A stretch of DNA of 64,000 bases, taken from assembly GCF_020184175.1 (NCBI RefSeq), contig NC_065533.1, positions 48,150,351-48,214,350 on the forward strand. The letters are read 5' to 3'. Below, piece by piece: positions 26,161 through 40,300 of the stretch. The position numbers were made by a program, and so were the translations under genes. Every line of letters begins with the position of its first letter. The stretch's first letter is position 1. A model generated the notes under the pieces. The model did not search any database. It saw nothing but the letters and a program-made list of their open reading frames with translations, and was not told the origin of the DNA. This DNA comes from Aphis gossypii. Taxonomy: Eukaryota > Arthropoda > Insecta > Hemiptera > Aphididae.

Positions 26161-28390
26161 TTTGTATTTCTCTTATTTTTTTTTTTTAACTGTATTTTAT
26201 ATTGTTATTTTAATTATTGTTAATGAAATATTATGAAATTGTATTTTGTACCAAATGAATTAAGACTGAATCCTGAACATAAGTATAATTCATTATAAGA
26301 GTGCTTGCGAAAAAAGTATTAAACGTGCACTCAAAATATTTGGGCTTATGCAATATTACATTACTATTTTGATTATGGATTTAATTTTCATTTAATATTA
26401 AGTTTATTTTCCAATAATTAATGACTTCTGTTATATAATATATATTAATGTTTTTATAAAGAAATCTTTTTATAAATATATTGTGTAATGCATGGTCTAA
26501 TACAACTGACTACTAAGCAAGGGCATGGCCACTATATACAGTCGACTTATAGATGGTTGTTTCAATTTAGATACAATTTTGCAAATGCATCAATTTTAAT
26601 TTATCATTTATACTGCATGTATTAATATGTATTTTTATAAGTAAATACAGAAGTATCAAACAATAAATATATAATAATTACAACAAATTGAGACTGTTGG
26701 AAAATTTACAATGTGCAAATACTCTTTAAAAAGATAATAGCACATTTACTAGAAAAATTATATTCTGAGTATTCTGACATACCTGTAATAAGGCCTTCAA
26801 AATATTAGCAACAAATTGCATATACAATTCAACAAAACAAACAATATTGTGATTAGGAAGTTAAAAACAATACATTTTTATTTTTTTGAATTTTACATAT
26901 AACAAATTCTAAAATAATTATACAAATAGACTTATAAATAAACTAAATTTTATTACAAATAATTATAAATTAATACATTGCATCCAGTATATAAAAAGAA
27001 TTTTCCAATGTTATATTAAAAAAAAAAAAAAAATGGTAAATACAAATGTTACAATATTGGTATATATATTCTATACATGCAAAAAAAAAATTAAATAAAA
27101 AAATTCACTAAGCAACATTAATTACAATACAGGGAGACTTTAAAATAATATATAATATAAAGAAAAATCACTCAATTTTACATAAATATTACAATACATC
27201 AATGGCGATAATTTTTAAATATATATATATTTTTTAAATCTTTGGGGTTTTTAAAATTTAAAAAAAAACCATAATTCAACACAATTAAATATAATAATTT
27301 TTAAGTATATGATCTACATATAATAATTTATTCTATACTAACATTATTTTATTTTAACAGTATTTTTTTTTTTTTTTTTGTACATAAATGTAATATTGAC
27401 ATAATGATAAAAAAATTATTTAATGGTCAGTTATTTAAAATTTTCTACTTTAGTAATAAGATGTAACTTTTTTAATCAATAAATAATTAAAAACCCAAAC
27501 ATAACGATAGGGATCAATTTAATTTGAAATTGCACATAATAACTAAATAGGTACTTAAATTATTTTCCTTTATAAACTTGCACAATCAGTTACCATAATC
27601 ATTGTGACTTATCAGTAAATGTATAGGATTCATACCCACTATAAATTACCAAATATCTAGTGCTCGAATTATTTAACAGTAAATATTTCACATATATATT
27701 TGATAATTTAAAAGTTATTAATTAGTTAATTCCACTTTAAATAATGATAATAAAAATGAAATTATATCAGGTCATTTCATAAAATAAATTACGTTAAAAA
27801 AAAATATATATATAGGAATTATTAAATCGATTAGTATATTAAACAAACATAATTACTTTTTATGAAAATAATTATTAGAAATTATTTTTAAAAAAATGTT
27901 CCTTTAATTAATATTATCATTGGAACTACATTAATATAAAAATAAGTATTCATAATATTAAAATAATAAGTTTAAAGCAAAATTAAAATTATACTTTGAT
28001 AAAAATGAATATCAACATGGAAATTAACTAATTATAATAAGAAATTGTTTTATATTTTACTAAGTATTAATGAGTTGGGAACAAATATAAGGTAAGTATG
28101 AAAAGAAAAATACCATGTTTAATGGTGACAAATGTATAGTACACCTAGTAAAATCTTAAGTGAAATACAATGCACATTAAGATTAACAAAGTTAATACAA
28201 TCAAATAGTTTTCAATCAAAAAACTTTCAACATTATTTACAATAAAAACGCTTATTTAACTAGAAAATAAAGTGCAAGAGAGATTACAATTTTTTGAGAG
28301 GTTCTCAAAATAATTTATCCATTGTAGTTTAATTCTATGCAGTGATAATTGTTACTTAGATGAAAGCAAATCATGTGTCATGAATAATGA
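26161..28390. other. Convergent 3' UTRs of ATG10 and Patr-1
   Basis: The stop codons of the two genes face each other across 2.2 kb. The DNA is strongly AT-rich with A and T homopolymers, which suits 3' UTR. A plus-strand AATAAA lies at 26662-26667. For Patr-1, minus-strand AATAAA words fall at 27327-27332 and about 27348, among others, so its polyadenylation site is not settled. Overlapping transcript ends are possible. No further gene is seen. Confidence 0.6.
26662..26667 (+). terminator. Candidate ATG10 polyadenylation signal
   Basis: AATAAA about 500 bases after the ATG10 stop codon. In such AT-rich DNA the hexamer is also expected by chance. Confidence 0.35.
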
Positions 28391-31300
28391 TTATTTCTTA
28401 GTTGTGTCGCCCAAGAAACTGATTCTTTGTACGAGGTTTAATCTTTTTTCAAGTGTAATAGATTGATCTAACGGCAAATATGTGAGATGCTGTTCTATAA
28501 TTTTTTTATCCAAACCAATGACTGGTCTTTGTATTGTATTTTCTGAGCCAACAAATATAACATTGCTTATGAAAATACTCCATTGTTTCAATACCTTTCG
28601 TTCTGTTGTTGGTCGAACTTCTTCTGCTCGTTCAATCATATTTGCTATAACTGATATGCCAAACTAAAAACAAATATATGTTTTAATAAATATAATAATA
28701 AGTGAATACCATCATATTTTCAAATGTTTCAATTTATATAAAATAATAATGAAAGTAAAAATATGTGTTAACTTACAACACTTATCAAAACGTATGAAAG
28801 ATTTTTCATTAAATACTCTGCAATTTGATTTAATTCAGTGAGACTTAAGCAGAATATCCATTGTCTTATATACGGCAAGAAAAGTAATAATAATTGATCT
28901 TCATTATCCTTTGAAATTATTGTACAAATTGAAGGTCCAAAAAATACACTCCATAAAAACGATGGGTTTTTGAGATGGGGTAAAATTCTATGCACCAATT
29001 GCTAATAATCAAATGAATGAGACAAATAAATTCATAAGTTTTCAATGATGCCATAAATTCAAAATATAAAATTAAACTAGTTTAAATACTATTGCATCGC
29101 TTACTTTTCCTTTACGTATAGTCACATATGAAACTAAGTGATGTAAGTGGTTAGACAAAATTTCTGTTAGTTCATCAATGTATTGTTGTACAGTAGGCGC
29201 TGCTTGTGCTTTGTTCCTTATTGCATAATATGTTTGTTCTATTTTCAGTAGTGGTATATACATCTGAAGAGCAATACATTTTATATTTTATAAACACTCA
29301 ACATAAATATTTATAATATAAAATTTAACTAACATGTTCAATTTCTAAAAGGATTTGTTTTGAATTTTTTTGAGCAACTACAGCTCGGTCTGTTGAAGAT
29401 GTAGAAGAAGGTGCAAAATCGTTTGTTTCTATATCAATCATTTTTCTTGGAGTTATCACACTGCCAATCTAAAAATATACACAACATAATAATAAAATTT
29501 GAAAAAAATAGTATTTAAATTCATTAATAATTAAAAAATTACTATTTTCAACTACATAAAATAAAAATGTATATTAACCATTTAAAAAAAGAAAATTTTT
29601 TTATAAATAAAATGTGTAACAAATTAAACCATTAAACGTTTAATAAAATATGATAAAATAAAGCTATAATTTAATAGTTATAATATTGATGGGCATTGAT
29701 ATCATAAAGATAAGTATTAATGAGGTTTAAACTTAATTTACGATTTTCAATCACCATAATTTAAGTTAGGATAATTGCATAATTTGTATATAGTATAAAA
29801 TTAATTATTATTTTAATAAATCAATTAAATTTCAATATTTTTTTTCAAAAAATGGAAACCTTCTTAAAACCCTAGATTGTAATTAATAATAATTGCTAAT
29901 ATTTTTAACATTTATTATTATATGAGACATAAATAAAAGTAACATACCAGTACTTTTCCTAAAGAATTTTCAAAATGTAATTGTGTATATGAATTGTTAA
30001 ATTTAGATTGTGTATCCGTTTGATGAAAATTATTGTTGGGTTTAGGTCCGCTTGATCCATGATGACGTTTTTGATACATCTGCAAATTATAAAGTACAAT
30101 CGTTATAATAACCAAAAGAAGTAATTATTTTTTTAAATATTAAGTTTAATTAAGTATTTGTTATTATAAACATGTAAATTACAATATTAACTATTTTCTG
30201 AAGTATTTTTCTTTTAATAATTTATTTTCAAATATTAAGTATAATATTTTTAACTAAAGTACAAAAAAATGTTACTATTTATAAATTGAATTATAATTAT
30301 ATTTTACTCTATAAAAAACTTGATTTTATTTTTCTATTTAACAATTATTGAAAAATGTATATTAGCAAATTTGTATTTTTTACATGTTTAAAAAGATTAA
30401 ATAATAAAAAGCTAATTAAACTTAATATTTTCAAAGACAACCACTAGTCTCCCGTAAGACACTATTATTTTTTTACTAACCGTAAAATAGTAATCTTCTT
30501 CTAATGGGTTACTATTATGGAACTGTATGGTCTGTATTCCAGCTAACCAGTGTTTTTCTCTTACCGTCATAAACCCAGCACCGTAATCAGTAAAATCTGA
30601 TTGTTCATCAAACGTATAATTCTTCTGAAAAAAATTTGTAATACTAATATATCATGTGGAATAACATTTTCTAACTGATATCTGCTTAATGAATTTAGAA
30701 CCCAAAATTGTAAGTCATGATATTATATAGATTTATAGGATTAACTTATTTTTTAAAAAAAACACTGATAACTAACCATTTTAGGAAAATTCTGATAAAC
30801 CATGTTGTTATTAAATCTTTTAACGTTATTTACAAGATTCCTGGGAACGTTATTGTTATTCCTTGGAAAATCTGAAATAAAAAAACAGTAATTGTGTTTA
30901 TAAGACAAATAAGTAATTATTATTCTTAAGGCTCAGAAGTTATAAAATTTAAAATTGATAAAATAGGCACAAAATAAATTGAAAATTTATAAAAAAAAAA
31001 AATAATAATATATTAAATACATAAAAAAGTTATTCAAAACTTAAAAAAAATAATAATTTTAACTTATTAATTATTTATTACATACATATGAATAGCCAGG
31101 AGGGGCCGTATAAGTTTGATATGGAGAGGTGGCAGGGTGTAATTTGACACTCATATTATAACTATATTTTATTTGCCTGCCATAAAATTTATATTCATGT
31201 TGATGACCAGGGATGGCAAAAGGCAGGAGCAGACTAGGCGATAGCCCAGGGCGGCAACTTTTGTCTAAATACCCAATGGGCAGCATTTTAGCATTTATTT

Positions 31301-34300
31301 AGTTTTAATAGGGCGGCATTTATACTTTAGCCCAGTATGGCAAAATAGCTTGAGTTGGCTCTGCTGATGATCTATACGTACAAGTATTGATTATAAATTC
31401 TAATACATATGTTTCATAATTAATGGTAGAAGTTACAAAAAATGTATTGTACATAATGTATAATAATGGCTTACTATGGGTTTCTTGCATATTTTGAAAA
31501 AAAAAGGTCTGGCTATGCCTATGATTACATAATAGTAACTTAACTAGCTTAATACATTTTAATTTTATTAAAAATATCTATGATATTTATGAAAAACTAG
31601 TTGGGTAACAATATTATGACCAAAGTGTTATTGTGAGAAAGAACTTCTAATAATATTGTTAAAAAAAACAAAAAAAAAAAAAAGAGTATAATTATAATGC
31701 AAAATAAATTACTTTTTGGTACAACACGAACATTTGGTAAATTGTACTGGGGAATTTCACGTTTATAGTACTGAGAAAAAGGTAAATATCCTTGATTCAC
31801 CTCTGGAACAGGGCGGTTGTAAGTTGGATTTATTTTTACAGCATCAATCTATAAACAATAATAAATATTAATTTATCCTTATTAAGTACCTATTATTTTC
31901 ATATCAGCAATGAAAATAAAACTTAATTATAAATACTAAGTAATATTTATGTTGTAGATTTTTTACAAAGATATACAGAAACAATTATCTAATTAAATTA
32001 ATACATAAAAACATAAAATACATTTAAATCAAAAATATACATATAGGTATTAATGTTAGTTATGTTTATCAATGAATAGTGTTGGGATTTTGATCCATTT
32101 TGCAATATGCATGCAATTCATATTATAAGTAATTTAATTAATCATGATCAATTATTAATCTTTTGCCATTTTCATTTCTAATTGCTTTTTAATAATATAC
32201 CAATTTTTATAAAAATATAATTCAGATTACTTGTTTAAAATAGTTTTAAGCAAAATTTAAATTAATCAAGTTTTTACAGTATCATTTACATTTTAACTAC
32301 ACTATTAAGGAATCAATATCCCAATCCTATTAATACATTAAAATATTGTTTTTTTTTAATAAAATAACAAATACCAATTGTCTTTCCAAGTCAGCTACAC
32401 TTATGGCTGATGAAATGACTTTTGGTGGAGGTTTAGTCAAAATATCATCTATGTGTCCATTTACATTTACTTCTCTGAACCCAGGAGGTGCGTTGAAAAC
32501 ATTCTATGAAACAATGAGTTAGTTTTATGATTAAAATGTTAATATACATACAATTTTAACAACTAGTGATAATTTGCAATACAATTATTAAAAAAATATT
32601 GCAAAACTAGTCATGCACTCATGCATACATACATTTGTGGTTAAAATATTATTATTCATTAACATCTGTATTCAAGTAATAAAATTTAAAAAAAATTTAA
32701 ATTTATGCATTATAACAAATAATCAACATTTAGTAAAATCAAAAACCAATTATCTCTAAAAATAATCTAAACAATTTTATAAAAAAAGATTATTTAGACT
32801 GAGTACTAAAACTAGAACTATTACTTTACTTAACTATATAACTAGATCTATTAACTTCAATTTAAATATAAAAATATATCATATTATAACCTATAAAGAT
32901 GTGAGACATGATCAGAGTTCATGTATACTTGTTACATAAGATGTGTTATTGGGAAAGATGATATCATCTAGATTTTAAATTAGACTTTAAAATATGCTAA
33001 TATGACATTTTTTTATAATTATTACTAACAATTGTTCATTGGCACTTGACACTCATTATTAGGGATGTGAATTTGTAAGGCATTTTTTTGGTGATTGTGA
33101 AACGTAGCTTTGTAAGTACATAATTTAAATTATATAAATTATATAACAACGAATCGACTTATGAAACTTTTATTTTGAATATTTTTCCAGTTTTTGGTCA
33201 TTTTTTTGTTATATTTTCTTTTTTAGTTCATTTTTTATTTTTAATTAAATTCTGAAATTTAATTCAATATTTAATTAATATTATACTTGAAAACTTTTTT
33301 TTTGTTATGCACTATTTTAAAAATTTTTAAAAATGTTGCACATGAAATTCAAATTCAATCAACACTTCAAGTTTTTTTTTTTAAAAGACATTTTTATGCA
33401 TGTAAAATGTAATGTAGTAATGTATAATATCCTATAATGTCAATATAATTATATAAATTAAATTGAAAACCATTTTAAGTGCATTATATACTATAATTTT
33501 TGGCATTTTATATTACATTTTTTGTATTTTAAGTGCATTAAATTCACAGCCCTACTCATTATACAAAAACTAATGTAAATTAATTTATACCCAATACTTG
33601 GGTTTCAATAATTCAATATAAAACTGAAGGAATATTGTTTCATTTATTTTTTTTTTTTACACAGGTTGACTTTTACATACTTTGTCTTTTATTGTAAGTT
33701 TAATTTATTAAAATATGATGGAATGCTGATTGTATAATTTGTTGTTAAGTATTTTATTGACTTAAAATAACATAATCTAAATTTATATCCTGTAATATTT
33801 CAATTGTTATTATTATACATAGATATAAGACTGAAAAAAATAAGTATTTTTGAAATAATTAATTGTATATAGATTAAGTATAAACAGCAACCAATCACCG
33901 AGGAAACAAATAAAAAATATGTAATTTATTTAGTTGGCACAATCTTTACATAGTTTAAGATGCTTGCTAGTTTCAATGTGTTTTATTATTGTGACGGAAT
34001 ATCAATACATGTATAAATAATGTAAGCATTAAATTATTAATATAAGTAATATATTTAAATTCAAATTCAAAAATATCATATAAATATATCTACATTTATA
34101 AAACACAAGTCAGAATAAATTATATTTCTATACTTAACAAAAACATATCTAATAGTTATACAATTACAGTATTTAACACAGAAGCAAGCTTTGAAAAAAT
34201 ACCCATTACCAGGGTTATAAGAGTTATTACTTATACAAGTTATAATTATCAAATTGACTGCTATAAGACTGTTGCATCGTTGTTTTCTTTTAGTGTCACA

Positions 34301-37300
34301 ATATAATTTTAGTTATTTTATTTATTTTATATTAATGTTTGATACATATTTAATTATATATAAATAATCGATTTAACTCTTTCAGACTTGAATTTTTTTT
34401 GACATTTTATGTCTTTGCTTTGGCACACAGAATTGAAAAGCGTTCCAGCCCGGTTATATAAAAATAACAATAGCAGTCGTGTCTTTAATTTTTATCAATT
34501 ACCCTATACACCAATTATATAAGATAACAAGGACAGCAAAGACATAAAAACATAGATTTCTATATAGAACTAGATAGCGAACTCCTGCTATCAATATTGA
34601 AGTCCGGTTTTTCGGTTTACATGGGATTTTATACAGCAAATTAATTATTTTTTTGCATGGAAACTCTTAAACCAATATCAAACTATATATCAACTTATTT
34701 TGCCTACATACCTAGTAGGTATAGATTTTCCCGTCTTCTAATAAATCGAATATGTATTGTTCACGTAAGAAGAATTTTACGAGCAATTTTAAAAATAGGT
34801 ATTCAACGATAATCAGCATAACAGTATTATAGTAATCATACTTGTATTATATTATAGTAAGTATTAACTAGGTATTCATTGATTAATTATAATAAATTTA
34901 AATCATTCAAAATAATATTAAAATATTATATTTTTGTATCCGAATAGAATATAATATACAATATGGATGTATAATAAACCGATCAAATTAACACTTACGT
35001 ATCCGTCCGATATCCGTCTATCATTCGAAAATAAACATAAGTAATGTAACTAATAAGTACGATCATCCGATTAGACCGATGGGTCATATAAAATAAAAAT
35101 TACCAAACATTCAAACGTTCCTACCATACGTAATAATCAAATAGTTTATCAATGTCCAATGGGCAATGGTGTTAGTACGACGAATAACAAGTTTACTATG
35201 ATGTGACGTAATTAGTTATCACTGAATTTAATTTTAATTTAATTTATAACAAAAATAGAAAAAAAATGAGAGAATCTTTTTCTTTATATTTTCCCATATA
35301 AATATCTAAATATAAATCGAACCAATATAGTTATGACAATAACAATCGCATTAACATATTCCTAGAAACCTACCACATCGATAAGTAATAACTAATAAGT
35401 ATAGAATAACCCGCATACGTAATTGATGAATCATGAAGTATTGGGTCTGAAAGGATTAAGACAATTTTTATATATTTATATCATTCTGTGTGAATTTTTC
35501 TCCTCTATACAATATTAATAAGTATTCATTAATTCATTAGTCATTACTAGGGCTGTGAATTTATAAGAAAATGCATTTTTTTTATGATTGTGAAACGTAG
35601 CTTTGTAAGTACATCATTTGAATTATATAACAACGAATCGATTTATGAAACTTTTATTTAGCGTATTTTTCCATGTTTTGACTTTTTAATTTTTTTGCAA
35701 TTTTAGGTCATATATTCCTTTATTAGTTCATTTTTCGGTAATAGTAATTCAATTTCGAAATTTAATTCAATATTATACTTGAAAACATTTTTTTTTGTTT
35801 TACACAATTTTAAATATTTTTAAATATGTTTCAAGTGAAATTAAAATTCAATCAACATTTTAATTTTTTTTTTTTTTAATTAACACGTTTTTATGCATGT
35901 AAAATGTAATGTACTAATGTATAATATCCTATAATATCAATATAAACATAAAAATTAAATTAAAAACCATTTTAAATGTATTTTATACTATAATTTTTGG
36001 CATTTTAAATACATATTTTATTGCATTTTTTTTGACATTTTTTAAAGATTTTTTAGTGCATTCAATTCACAGCCTTAGTCATTACCTACTAAGTCCAACA
36101 CCACAGAAAGTACTCAAGTTGACATATAAATGTGATCATTACAGCTTATGGTTATATGGTGTGTAAATAATATCAAGGTATAATTGCCAGCAAAAATACT
36201 ATAAATTATTATATTCTGATACTAATGATACTATGCGAATACTGGTGGTCGCATAACAGTCAACATGTTAATTAAAGCACATTTAATATACTTAATTTAT
36301 TAAGCACACTATTTATCACAGTAAACCAGTTTAATAATAAATAATAATCAACGGTGAAAAAGGCAAACAAAATTTTGAAATAAACATAACTAGTCAATTC
36401 TTAGAGCATGCAATTATTTACTCGTGGTATAGGATTTGAGCCTTGAACTGGAATTGGTCTTCTAATTGGACCACAATTATTACTTGGTAGATTAATACCA
36501 TAATTTTGATTTACAAAATTTAAATTATTTTGATATTGGAAAGGTAATGGTAAAGGCTGAAAGTAATTAATAATTAACAAATATATTAGCAAAATGTATA
36601 GGCAACATCGTTTTACAAACAAAAACAATTTATTTGCAATGGTTTACTTAATAATATGTTAACATAATTATATTACCGGTACTTCATATTGGTGGTTAAA
36701 TGTATGTAACTGCCTTAATTCTCTTTCTAGATCTGGTAATGTTTTCAAAGACTCGGTGAACACATTTGGATCAGATGGAATTGAATTAGCTAAATAATCA
36801 TTGACTTCCTATTAAATAAATCATTTTAATTAATCAAAATAGATTTCAATTTATTAAACTGTTTAATTTAAAAAAACATTTGATATATTGATATCTCAAA
36901 TTTAAATTATGGAATATCTTTAATTATATTTTTAATGTAAATTTAAAATATTATTTCCCATCACCTAACTACCAAACACATCTAAAGCAATCTATAAATC
37001 TAACGTACCACTAACTAATAAGAAATTTGGTAAAAAATAGTTATTAGTAACTATAAGACAGTATTATGCCTAATATTAATTTAATATTGTACAAAATTAA
37101 GAAAAAATATTTAAAAGATCTTAATCTAGATCATATTATATTTTAATAACATTAAAAGCTTATAATTTTATTTGTTATGTATAAAACATAATGTTTTATT
37201 GAACTTGCTACACCCATGGCCCATCATAAGCTACGCTTTTGGAGCGGTGTCATAAATTGTATTTACTTTTAATTTTTGTTGTATATACAAATATATTAAT

Positions 37301-40300
37301 TGACAATAAGCTAAATTCAAAAAGATATAGTTCATAATATATTATGACTAAACCTTAAAATATAAGTATATTGTACATAACCTACATTAAGAGATTATAC
37401 CAGCATTTGTTGTCTCCTTCTTACAAATGTGTAACATAGCAAATCTACAAACAGCAGTTCATGTTTAACTTTATTAGCTTTAATATACGAGTGAATCAAC
37501 TTATTATGAAACTTAATAGTAAGAACTTTATCTGAGTTTGTATTATGTTGGAATTTAACTACAATTCTGTTTTTAAGCGAGTTATGACTGAGTATTTTAT
37601 CTGTAGCCACTATTTTATACTTACAAAACTTGATAAGAAATTAAAGTATTATAAAAATTCTACACACAGGTTAAATTTCATAATGGGTTAATTAATTTTA
37701 ATATTAAAACTAACAAAGTTAAATGTGAACTACTGAACATAGATTTGATATATTACGCACTTGTACAACAGAAAAAAAAATACAGGTGTCCTCTTTAAAA
37801 TATTTAAATCATCTATCATGTAAAATGACTAGACATTATTCGAGATTACTAATTAACAATACTATCTAACATAACAACAGTTTTGTGAAGGATGGCTGAT
37901 TAGTAATTACCTATTGGAACCTAAGCTCTTGACATGAAACTTGTGTAATATTTTTAAAATGTACTCTGAATTTATAAACTATTAAAAATAATTTCATTCA
38001 CTGTTGTAAATTAAATAGTTAATATATATAGGTACTAACTTACTTAAATAAAAACAATAATACAAATAATATAAATAAACTAACTGTTTCATCAGGCCAT
38101 TTTTTTTTAATAACTTCATCATATTGAGCATATTTTTCGTGATCTGCTTCCCAATCACCATCTATAAGAATAAATATTTAACAACACAAATTAAAATTAG
38201 GTGTCAAATTTGTTATCTTGAAATAACATGTTTAAATAATTCACTAAGTATAGGTAATATGAATTCCTTTGTGAATTATTACTTCTAAAAAACAAAACGA
38301 CAAACAACAAGAACTTGGAAAGTTTTAATTATAATTAAAATAAATTTTATTTTTATAAATAGTTCCGAATATTTCATACTTTAAATATTCGTAGCTTAAC
38401 AAAATTCAATACACACTTTTATAAGTAAAAAATTATATTACTTTCACCATATACAATATTACCTGACATATCATTCCCAAAAGTCTCATCATTAAGAGCA
38501 TCATATTTGTCTTCATCATAAATTTCTTCTTCAAAATCATCATCAAACTTTGCCTATGTAAATAATAAAAATAAAATATAAAATTTTAAATAAAAATGTA
38601 TAGATTAAAAATACTTAATGGATACTTATAGGCACACACATTTCCCTAACTTATAATATATTTAATATATTGTAATATGAGATAGCATACAATTATTATA
38701 CATTCTTTGTTTAAAAAGTTTTTAATGTATTATTTTGTTTTACATTAAATTTTAAGAACATATATTACTATTATTGTACTATTAAAAATATAAACTGGTA
38801 GTACTGATAATCATTTTTTTTTATCAATAAATGTTTTAATAATATTAACATACAAAACAAAATTATAACTTAGAATAAAATTACATATGTCATCCAATCA
38901 TCAAGAACATATTAATAAGATATTATAAATATTATATTAAGGGCCGTTTTTACAATTTTCAGTTAGTGCCTGATAACGCTAACCAGAAGAATTTATCATG
39001 AGTTAATCGATAGAGTTCTACTGATTAGTCTTAACCGACATTTAACTGGACATTGTAAAAACAGCCCTTAATCAATAATACCATCATAATTATTTTCATT
39101 TGGTTGAGGACTTTTAAATTAAGCTGATTTTAAAATAAAAGTAGAATAACTTGAAACTGGAAGACTTGGATCATCAATTAATTTTAAGAGGACAGAGGTA
39201 CATTATAATATCATATAATATATTTATTACAAAATAAATGTAATAGATAGAAGATGTTGATGACATAAAAAAAAAATATCAAAAATTAACAAAAAAAAAA
39301 AAAATGATTTAATGTCCTAAAAATATAAAATATTAACTAAAATTTTAAATTACAATAAATATTTTTTCAATATATCTATGTAAATTTAATTTTGTTAATC
39401 AAATTTATTCCATAGGATTTGTAAATATAATATTTGTTAAGCATGAATTAATGGTGTATTTTATATGTAATAAATAATAAAAACCAGGGATAAGATGTTG
39501 ATTACATTTGTAATAAACTAATAAGTAATAACTCTTATTACAACAAAAACCAAATAATAATAATAATAATAAAACTATTTTTTTGAACAAATTCTCTTTA
39601 AAATCTAAAATTTGAGAATAATGCTGCACATTGTATAAAAACTACTAAAAATGATCTATAATATGAAAAAAATAACGTTAAATACAAAATAAAATTTGAT
39701 TATTCTGAACCAAGAGTGCATGAAATAAATTTTTAGCTATGATAGCATTTTATAGAATCAAAATAGTGACATTGAACACACACTTATGGTGGTGCATTTG
39801 AACCACCTAAAATTGTAGGTGGATCTTTGGTGAATAGGTAAAAGTATTTAACCATAATCATAGTTAATACTATTTCTATAATAAGTATAAAGTAGTTACC
39901 AGTAAAGTTAATTAGTTTTTAGTTTTTTGTTAGTTGTAACCTAACATTAGATAAACTTTAATTTAACTGAAATCATAAATTAATATTATAAAATATTTCA
40001 AAATATTTTTATAATATTTATGTATTAAAATTTTATTCTTGCATAATAAATAGTGAATTGGTAAGATGTAAAATAATTTTTAATATTCTATTAATGTATA
40101 CAAACGTGCTATCAAAATTTTATTTTTTATTAAAATAAATACATTTAATAAAACTAAAAATACAATTGTTTAACAAATGTATTGTAGAAAAGGTATGTTG
40201 TTTGTGAGCAAAGCAAGTGGCTTTGTATGGTTTGGTGTTATAAATATTTTCTAAGTTTTTAAATAATGAGTTAGATAGATGGGTGAGTGCGATTTCGTGA

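Noticed and set aside
36401..36628. Apparent truncation of Patr-1 at a stop after exon 5
   Set aside because: The stop lies past a good CGA/GTAAAT donor at 36422/36421, and the frame resumes at 32503, so it is intron.
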